Assembly (NCBI RefSeq): GCF_900640115.1
Contig: NZ_CAAAIW010000008.1
Location: 1-64,000 of the forward strand
Direction: 5' to 3'
Length of the DNA stretch: 64,000 nt
Source of the DNA: Legionella yabuuchiae
Lineage (GTDB): Bacteria; Pseudomonadota; Gammaproteobacteria; Legionellales; Legionellaceae
The notes beneath the pieces were generated by a model. The model saw nothing but the letters and a program-made list of their open reading frames with translations, did no database searches and was not told where the DNA came from. Made by a program: the position numbers and the translations under genes. Shown here in pieces: positions 58,106 through 64,000 of this stretch (within the stretch, counting starts at the first letter, position 1; each line of letters begins with the position of its first letter).

Positions 58106-59128
58106 CTAGCAGAATTTAAAATCATTCCGGGTATTATGCTTAATTTGATACAGTGCTTGATCTGATTTTTTCATTAACTCCCGCAAGCATTGTCCATCTC
58201 TAGGGTAAACACTGATCCCGATACTAGCCGTAATTTCAAAAGAAACCCCATCAATTTTAATCGGTTTTGAAATCATGGTTTGAAGTGATTTTGCGATTCC
58301 GGCGATTTCATTCTCATCCTTTAAATTAGTAACGACGATGACAAATTCATCCCCTCCTATTCTTGCAATAATATCTGAAGGTCGAAATTTGTTTTTCAAT
58401 CGCTTGCTAATAATTTTTAAGATTTTATCTCCAATCATGTGACCTTGATTGTCATTCACGCGCTTAAAATAATCCAAATCGAAAAAATAAACCCCCATAC
58501 ATAAATGATCTGGTAATTTCTTTTTTAGCTTTTTAAACGCGGTTGCTAAGGATTTACGATTTAGCAAGCCTGTTAAAGGGTCTTCATCTGCCATTTTTTT
58601 AAGCTTTGCTTCTGCTTTTTTTTGCTCATCAATATTTTGAACTTGAGTAATAAAATATAAGGGCAGCTTGGATGGTTTATCGCGAGCGAGTGCAACACTC
58701 AGTAAAATCCAAATTACCTTCCCATCTTTTCGGATGTAGCGCTTTTCTGTTTGATAAATTGAGATTTCCCCAGAAAGCATTTTTTGTTGATGGATTAAAT
58801 CCTTTTCTAAATCTTCAGGATAAGTTATTTTTTGGAAGTTAAGCTTCAATAACTCTTCTTCAGAGTATTTGAGTAAGCGACATAAAGAATTATTGACTTT
58901 AAGCCATTGACCATCAGGAGCGACCAAACCCATTCCAATTGGAGCATACTTAAACGCTAATTCAAATCGTTGTTCACTTTCATACAAGGCCAAATTTAGT
59001 TGCGCTAAAAGACTTTGTTGATGAGCCAATTCTTTTGCCACATGAAGTAATTTCTTATTGGTTTTTACTAAATTTTCATTTTTTTTGGACGCGCTTTGCT
59101 CCCCAATTTCATTGGATTTTTTTTTCAC
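58106..59128 (-). CDS. PAS-GGDEF diguanylate cyclase
   Basis: 340 aa. GTG start at 59128 with GGGGGA 7 nt upstream. Basic helical start (about 1-50, coiled coil), PAS domain (about 52-170, FELAFKYAPIGMGLVAPDG), then GGDEF (about 175-338) with intact ARIGGDEFVIVV. No membrane segment. No clear RxxD inhibitory site before GGDEF. Makes c-di-GMP; opposes the EAL proteins in this window. Confidence 0.9.
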   Translation of the reverse strand: MKKKSNEIGEQSASKKNENLVKTNKKLLHVAKELAHQQSLLAQLNLALYESEQRFELAFKYAPIGMGLVAPDGQWLKVNNSLCRLLKYSEEELLKLNFQKITYPEDLEKDLIHQQKMLSGEISIYQTEKRYIRKDGKVIWILLSVALARDKPSKLPLYFITQVQNIDEQKKAEAKLKKMADEDPLTGLLNRKSLATAFKKLKKKLPDHLCMGVYFFDLDYFKRVNDNQGHMIGDKILKIISKRLKNKFRPSDIIARIGGDEFVIVVTNLKDENEIAGIAKSLQTMISKPIKIDGVSFEITASIGISVYPRDGQCLRELMKKSDQALYQIKHNTRNDFKFC

Positions 59129-59297
59129 ATCAATATCCCCCGATATTAGTAGTAATTGAAAATCCAGGGCCAGAAAGAGATTTTAAAAAGTTATTGAAGG
59201 AAATATAGTTATAAATTTCTTTCTTAATATAATTATAGGATCAATGCTAAGCATAGACCATTTTCTAGAGCGTAAAGATATAGAAAAAAATTGAACA

Positions 59298-60368
59298 TTA
59301 TGATCGAACGCGAGGCGCTACTTTACAGAGTAATTCATAAGCGATGGTATCTGCTTTTTTGGCAACGGTTTCAACAGGTATATGACTACCCCATAATTCG
59401 ACCCGATCAGCGACCTTAACATGAGGACAAGAGGTCAAATCAATCGTTAGCATATCCATCGAAACACGCCCTACTACAGGAACAATGCAACCGTTAATCC
59501 AAACCTGACCATTTTTGATGTGTCTTGGATACCCATCTCCATAGCCGGCAGGAACAACGCCAATAATAGACGGTTGTTCGCTTTGCCAGGAAGCGCCATA
59601 TCCAACGGGAGAAAATGGTGGGTAATAATGAATAGCGCTAATTGCTGAACTAAAATGCATAACTGGTAACAGCCCTATATCCAAACCTGTTTTATCAACA
59701 AACGGCGATACGCCATAGAGCATAATTCCAGGTCTCACGGCATCAGCATGACTTTCTGGCAACGATAAAATAGCAGCAGAATTGGCAAAACTACGAATAT
59801 AATGGGCTTTAGGAAGTTGAAGATGATTAAATCGTTTTATCTGTGTAAAGTTTGTTGGATTGTCAACCTCATCGGCGCAGGCAAAATGCGACATTAATCC
59901 TATATCAGGATGAACCCAGGAACACGTGCGCAACGACTGTATAATGCCGTTGACTTCATTCGGCTCAAACCCTAAACGATGCATGCCAGTATCCACTTTG
60001 ACCCAAACCTTCAGCGGAGCAGTTAAAGAACTATTCATCAGCCATTCCAGTTGATGGCGTTGATGAATCACAATTTGAATGTTGCTTAATAACGCAGGCT
60101 GTAATTCATCGGGGCTAAAAATACCTTGAAAAAGAATACAATCTTTACGACTTCCTAATGCTCGAATGGCTAATGCTTCTTCTAAGGATGCGACGCCAAA
60201 AGCATCAACACCCGATTCAAGCGTAGGAATCACAGAGGCAATACCACATCCATAGGCGTTCGCCTTAACCATAGCAATGATCTTGGAATGGGGAGCATGA
60301 GCTTTAACTTGCCCAAGATTATGAATCAAGGCTGTTTGGTCAATTTGGATTCGAGTGGGCCTCGTCAC
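59298..60368 (-). CDS. alr: Alanine racemase
   Basis: 356 aa PLP enzyme that makes D-alanine for peptidoglycan. Lys35 in MVKANAYG binds PLP; HSAISAIHYYPP-like region with SPVGYGASW carries the catalytic Tyr; VPAGYGDGYPRHI and GRVSMDMLTIDLT are conserved. 1 nt after dnaB, the usual dnaB-alr order. Confidence 0.96.
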   Translation of the reverse strand: MTRPTRIQIDQTALIHNLGQVKAHAPHSKIIAMVKANAYGCGIASVIPTLESGVDAFGVASLEEALAIRALGSRKDCILFQGIFSPDELQPALLSNIQIVIHQRHQLEWLMNSSLTAPLKVWVKVDTGMHRLGFEPNEVNGIIQSLRTCSWVHPDIGLMSHFACADEVDNPTNFTQIKRFNHLQLPKAHYIRSFANSAAILSLPESHADAVRPGIMLYGVSPFVDKTGLDIGLLPVMHFSSAISAIHYYPPFSPVGYGASWQSEQPSIIGVVPAGYGDGYPRHIKNGQVWINGCIVPVVGRVSMDMLTIDLTSCPHVKVADRVELWGSHIPVETVAKKADTIAYELLCKVAPRVRS

Positions 60369-60369
60369 G

Positions 60370-61752
60370 TTAATCTACCCCTTGATAACCCGTGTAAGCC
60401 AAATCCTCAAAACGTGTGTATTTGCCAAGAAATGCGACCCGTACCTTACCAATAGGCCCATTTCTTTGTTTTGCGATAATAATTTCAGCGGTGCCTTTAT
60501 CTGGGCTATCTTCGTTATAAACTTCATCCCGATAAATAAAGCAAATTAAATCCGCATCTTGCTCAATCGCTCCCGATTCACGAAGATCAGACATAATAGG
60601 CCGCTTATCGTGACGTTGTTCCAAGCTTCGATTTAACTGGGATAAGGCAATAACAGGAACGTCTAATTCCTTGGCTAAGGATTTTAAACTTCGAGAAATT
60701 TCTGAAATTTCTCCGGTACGATTATCCGCTTTAAACCCTGGCACTTTCATCAGCTGAAGATAATCCACCACAATCAACCCTAATTGCCCATGTTCTTTGG
60801 TTAATCTTCGAGCGCGTGCGCGCATTTCAGCAGGACTTAATCCTGGCGTGTCATCAATAAATAAAGGCGCTTCAGAAAGCATATGCACGGAAGAAGTGAC
60901 TCTTGGCCAGTCATCATCATCTAATTTTCCGGTGCGGATACGGTGTTGATCAATTCGGCCGAGAGAAGACATCATCCGCATCGCTAAAGAATCCGCTGGC
61001 ATTTCCATTGAAAACACCAACACCGGCTTTTGTGCTTTTATGGCAGCATGTTCGGCCATATTCATCACAAGCGTTGTTTTACCCATTGAGGGGCGCCCTG
61101 CTACAATAATTAAATCAGACTTTTGTAACCCTGAGGTCATTTCATCTAAGTCTTGCAAACCGGTAGGAAGTCCAGTGATGGTCTCTTCGCTATGATAAAG
61201 CTCATCAATGCGTTCAACCGCACGGACTAAAATGGATTTAATCGCTTCTGGACCACCTTCGCTTGCGGTTTGCTCGGCAATGGCAAACACCTTCGTTTCT
61301 GCAAAATCCAACAACTCAGCCACTTCTCGACCAAGAGGATTATAAGCAGAATCGGCGATATCATTAGCGACATTAATGAGCTGACGTTGTACAGACTTTT
61401 CGCGAACAATATCTGCATAAGCAGAAATGTTAGCCACACTAGGCGTGTTATTGGCTAACTCAAAAAGATACGCTTCCCCTCCGGCTTGATCCAGCAAGTC
61501 AAGGTTTTTCAAAGTATCTAGAAGCGTGACCACATCAAAGGGTTGAGTCTTACTGGCCAAATCACTAATGGCACGAAATAAAATTCGATGTTCGGTTCGG
61601 TAAAAATCGGTCTCACATAACTTAGCGCTGATCTTATCCCAGGATTGATTGTCTAACATTACGCCGCCAATGATAGATTGCTCGGCTTCAATTGAATGCG
61701 GTGGGCGCTTTAAAGGATCAGCAGATTGTTTACGCGTTTTTAGCTCGACCAT
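60370..61752 (-). CDS. dnaB: Replicative DNA helicase DnaB
   Basis: 460 aa. N-terminal DnaG-binding domain (about 15-115, PPHSIEAEQSIIGGVMLD), linker and RecA-like domain with Walker A GRPSMGKTT near 220, VVDYLQLM, ALSQLNRSLEQR and RESGAIEQDAD. No intein. Hexameric fork helicase. Upstream of alr. Confidence 0.98.
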   Translation of the reverse strand: MVELKTRKQSADPLKRPPHSIEAEQSIIGGVMLDNQSWDKISAKLCETDFYRTEHRILFRAISDLASKTQPFDVVTLLDTLKNLDLLDQAGGEAYLFELANNTPSVANISAYADIVREKSVQRQLINVANDIADSAYNPLGREVAELLDFAETKVFAIAEQTASEGGPEAIKSILVRAVERIDELYHSEETITGLPTGLQDLDEMTSGLQKSDLIIVAGRPSMGKTTLVMNMAEHAAIKAQKPVLVFSMEMPADSLAMRMMSSLGRIDQHRIRTGKLDDDDWPRVTSSVHMLSEAPLFIDDTPGLSPAEMRARARRLTKEHGQLGLIVVDYLQLMKVPGFKADNRTGEISEISRSLKSLAKELDVPVIALSQLNRSLEQRHDKRPIMSDLRESGAIEQDADLICFIYRDEVYNEDSPDKGTAEIIIAKQRNGPIGKVRVAFLGKYTRFEDLAYTGYQGVD

Positions 61753-62178
61753 GGGCTTTTTATAACAAAATTTAAAGATTCTATTGTATCGGTGTTTGTA
61801 TCAAAAGCAATGAAAACATGACTACAAGGCAAAATCATGACATGTACAATTTATACATCCTATGTATCACTCAAACTCAGATTGGATATTTCAAATCTCG
61901 TGCCTCAGATTGATACACAAATAGATTCCCGCTGCGCGAGAATGACATAAAATGAACAATCACTTGCGCTATTAATTATACTTAATGGTATGATCTTGAT
62001 CTTCATGTTTTGCTTGAAAAATACACACCCAGAAGGATTTGTAGTATGATAAAAACAAGCGTAGCTTCGCTGCGAGTGGTCCAGATGCGTTGGAATCAGT
62101 GATATCCACTTGGTCGGGATGAACAGGAGTTGCTTAATCTGCTAGATAAATCGGGAGAAAACCATTAAAAGAATACAA
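61753..62178. other. Intergenic region with a possible decayed reading frame
   Basis: Contains an ATTCCCGCTGCGCGAGAATG hairpin-like repeat near 61926 and the suspected remnant at 62045-62168. The promoter of the downstream gene should lie here. Confidence 0.4.
62045..62168 (+). pseudogene. Possible gene-tail remnant with a frameshift
   Basis: One frame reads RSFAASGPDALESVISTWSG then stops at 62120-62122; shifting by one base continues RDEQELLNLLDKSGENH and stops at 62166-62168. Together they look like a coding C-terminus interrupted by a 1-nt shift. No family recognised, and chance cannot be excluded. Confidence 0.25.
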
Positions 62179-63264
62179 ATGAACCAAAACTGTGCTGAGG
62201 TTATGCTTATTAAAGCCACTCAATTAGTTATGAGCGTACGTTTACAGTTTCAATATGAACAAGACATTCAAGATAGTCAAATCGATATTAGCTCTGCTTT
62301 TCTATTTAGCCCAGATGAACAAAAGCAATTATGGCACAGTGGGAATGAGAAAGAAAAATTAGAACATGATCTCAAGAAACTTGATAAAAATAACGTTTAC
62401 TTGTTACGTACAGGGACCAATGGTGGCGCTGGACATTGGCAAACGCTCTATTTTGATAAGACGAGACACGGATGGATCAATTATTCCACCGAAGTTAATA
62501 ATTATCAATTAACAGAAAACGATCGTTTATCGGAACGTGGAACAGGCTTACTTTCACCGTTCGCTAAATGGGGTGCTGATCATGGTCAATACGCTTTTTT
62601 ATTGGTTGAAGCGTCTCCGCAAAACTTAATCAAAGCTGCTAACTATCTCTATGATTATAGAACACTTGGCCAAGACCAAGCCGAAGAAAAATCATGGGAG
62701 CGTCAAGAGAATTTTTATGCGGCTCTTAAAGCAGAAGAGGACGCTTGCGATGTCGGTGAAGCGTTGTTTGCTCAGATAAATCCCTATAAGCAACCATTTG
62801 ATGAGTTATTAAATGAACTCAAAATCAAAACAGATGAGCTTATCGAGAAAGGAGGGAAAACCAACCCTCACCATGGTAGGTATAAACAGGCTAAATTGGC
62901 CGCCGAACAATTAATTACGACACTGGAAGATGCGAGGGAGCAATTTTTCAATCATGAGATAACCCAGAATACGTTTGATGCGTTCAAAAATAATTGTAAT
63001 AATGCTATCCAGAACGCTGGCGAAGAGTTTCAGAAACATCGTGGCTGGCACGCCGTCAATCCAATATTAAAAGGATTGTTAGGCGTTCTTGCTGCACTAA
63101 CCATCATCCCGGCCTTGGTGGCACATAGCACAGCAAAACATGGATACGCAGGCACTTTCTTTAATACACCAAAAACCGATTCGGCGGGTAAGTTACAATC
63201 ATTCCAAGATAATTTGGAAGATAAAGTGTTGAGTAACCTTGACCCCTCAAAAAATAATCAATAA
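62179..63264 (+). CDS. Candidate Dot/Icm effector with C-terminal hydrophobic hairpin
   Basis: 361 aa. N-terminal 150 residues resemble a cysteine-protease-like or ligand fold seen at the start of Legionella effectors, with LLRTGTNGGAGHWQTLYFD and WINYSTEVNNYQLT; I see no sure catalytic triad. Residues about 185-290 are helical. EEFQKHRGW precedes a hydrophobic segment (about 297-322, LLGVLAALTIIPALVA) and PKTDSAGKLQSFQDNLE. The HRGW, membrane segment and KTDSA order recurs in Legionella effector proteins. No signal peptide, consistent with type IV export. The start is uncertain (ATG 62179 or 62203). Function unknown. Confidence 0.65.
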   Translation: MNQNCAEVMLIKATQLVMSVRLQFQYEQDIQDSQIDISSAFLFSPDEQKQLWHSGNEKEKLEHDLKKLDKNNVYLLRTGTNGGAGHWQTLYFDKTRHGWINYSTEVNNYQLTENDRLSERGTGLLSPFAKWGADHGQYAFLLVEASPQNLIKAANYLYDYRTLGQDQAEEKSWERQENFYAALKAEEDACDVGEALFAQINPYKQPFDELLNELKIKTDELIEKGGKTNPHHGRYKQAKLAAEQLITTLEDAREQFFNHEITQNTFDAFKNNCNNAIQNAGEEFQKHRGWHAVNPILKGLLGVLAALTIIPALVAHSTAKHGYAGTFFNTPKTDSAGKLQSFQDNLEDKVLSNLDPSKNNQ

Positions 63265-63270
63265 GACGTA

Positions 63271-63290
63271 GGTTGGGGCACGGCCCAACC
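63271..63290. terminator. Hairpin after the effector-like gene
   Basis: GGTTGGG (63271-63277) pairs with CCCAACC (63284-63290), about 7 nt past the stop codon. Part of a widespread GTAGGTTGGG-type intergenic repeat. Confidence 0.45.
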
Positions 63291-63429
63291 CAATGGAATT
63301 TCATTCTCTATTTTCTTTTCTATACTTTAACATTACAAGATAGGTGACGTGATTTGTTGATTGCACATACAGTGATTTGCCTATAACATGCCCATCTTGT
63401 TTTGTTTATTGGTGTTTTCGAGGTTTTGA

Positions 63430-64000
63430 ATGTTGTATAGAGTTAAAAATTCCGTTTGCGTTAGCGAAGAGATCTTGGATGCAGCTCATCACATTGAATC
63501 GTTAGTGTCTGTTGAGCCAGACAGCAAAGCGTCGGTGTTAGCTCGTTTACAAAAGGCCATGGCTCCTATGCCACTGTCTTGCTGTATAGCGGTTTGCACT
63601 TATGCTGTATTTAGTCACTTTTATGAGCAAGATGCCCAGCAGGAGCGCTGCTTTCTAGACGCATTTCATAATCTTCAAATGAATAAGCTTCGGCACCAAA
63701 GTCATTATTATGATAGAAAACCAATAGAAGCCTTAGAAAAAGCCAAACTAAAACAAAGTCGTTTCATGAGCCATACCTTTTTTGACTTAAGCAAAGCGGC
63801 TTCAGAAAAAGAGATATTAAAAGCCGAAATTACAAGGCTTGAACAAGAAATATCGGAATCAGCGCCAAACACTTTATCTCATTTTCTCTTCATCGCTGAT
63901 GTGGTTGTCCATCTTGAAGAGCAAAATCTTTTACTAAGCGAGCAGACAGTACGCATTAAAGCAGATCTGCTACAGCATCCGATTGAATGGATAAAAAGGC
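63430..64000 (+). CDS. Unknown protein, truncated by the right edge
   Basis: ATG 63430, open to the window end (190 codons seen). Begins MLYRVKNSVCVSEEILDA. Middle is Cys-containing (PLSCCIAVCTYAVFSHF) and then strongly helical with charged heptads (KAASEKEILKAEITRLEQEI), likely coiled coil. No signal peptide or membrane segment. No family recognised. Adjacent to the effector-like gene with which it shares strand and low GC, so an effector is possible but unproven. Confidence 0.6.
   Translation, partial: MLYRVKNSVCVSEEILDAAHHIESLVSVEPDSKASVLARLQKAMAPMPLSCCIAVCTYAVFSHFYEQDAQQERCFLDAFHNLQMNKLRHQSHYYDRKPIEALEKAKLKQSRFMSHTFFDLSKAASEKEILKAEITRLEQEISESAPNTLSHFLFIADVVVHLEEQNLLLSEQTVRIKADLLQHPIEWIKR

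Overview
The window is a stretch of chromosome from a Legionella species or a very close relative. Supporting signs are AT-rich DNA, three tandem Legionella-type major outer membrane proteins, a GspC-like (LspC) type II secretion protein, several c-di-GMP enzymes, and proteins built like Dot/Icm effectors at both ends (an F-box/ankyrin-like protein on the left; a protein with a helical region, HRGW box and C-terminal hydrophobic segment on the right). Most of the window is ordinary housekeeping DNA. Accessory material sits at the two ends and in intergenic gaps.

Layout. 1-1.8 kb: remains of a broken gene cut by the left edge, then the F-box protein. 1.8-4.6 kb: three MOMP paralogues on the minus strand. 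4.7-9.6 kb: biotin genes, bioB-F-H-D on the minus strand and bioA divergent; a BirA-type operator overlaps the bioA start region and a good bioB -35 box. 9.6-13.1 kb: a CSS/EAL phosphodiesterase, a cysteine-rich exported protein, coaE and zapD. 13.1-17.4 kb: mutT, secA and dusA. 17.8-22.9 kb: an iron/2-oxoglutarate oxygenase and hemF, then an LplT-like transporter, an SDR, a cold-shock protein and pyrE. 23.2-30.1 kb: a DegS/HtrA-like protease, a PAS-receiver protein, two unknown proteins, an AsmA-like protein and mutY. 30.1-33.7 kb: a Sel1 lipoprotein, lspC and a large PAS-GGDEF-EAL protein with a KfrA-like N-terminus. 33.8-41.5 kb: a cystathionine gamma-synthase/lyase, a nucleotide-sugar epimerase, dapD-dapE, a dicarboxylate symporter, nagZ and an exported cysteine-containing protein. 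41.6-44.4 kb: tRNA-Ser(GGA), an amidotransferase-like protein lacking its catalytic cysteine, and an amino-acid permease.

44.4-55.5 kb is the conserved envelope block: mlaFEDCB-bolA-murA-nif3 on the minus strand, divergent from kdsD-kdsC-lptC-lptA-lptB on the plus strand, followed by trpG-trpD-trpC. Here phospholipid trafficking, peptidoglycan precursor synthesis, Kdo synthesis and LPS transport lie side by side, as in other gammaproteobacteria. 55.6-61.8 kb holds glutaminase, a proline-rich small protein, a two-CBS protein, a glycine-zipper lipoprotein, a PAS-GGDEF cyclase, alr and dnaB. The last 2 kb hold the effector-like gene and an unknown gene that runs off the right edge.

The most unusual non-coding feature is a family of about 164-bp intergenic elements. 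Each has outer inverted arms ending in TATACCC/GGGTATA and a separate inner inverted repeat. Arm sequences differ between copies but stay complementary within a copy. One copy supplies the stop codon of nagZ. No CRISPR array, intact transposase, integrase or rRNA gene was seen.
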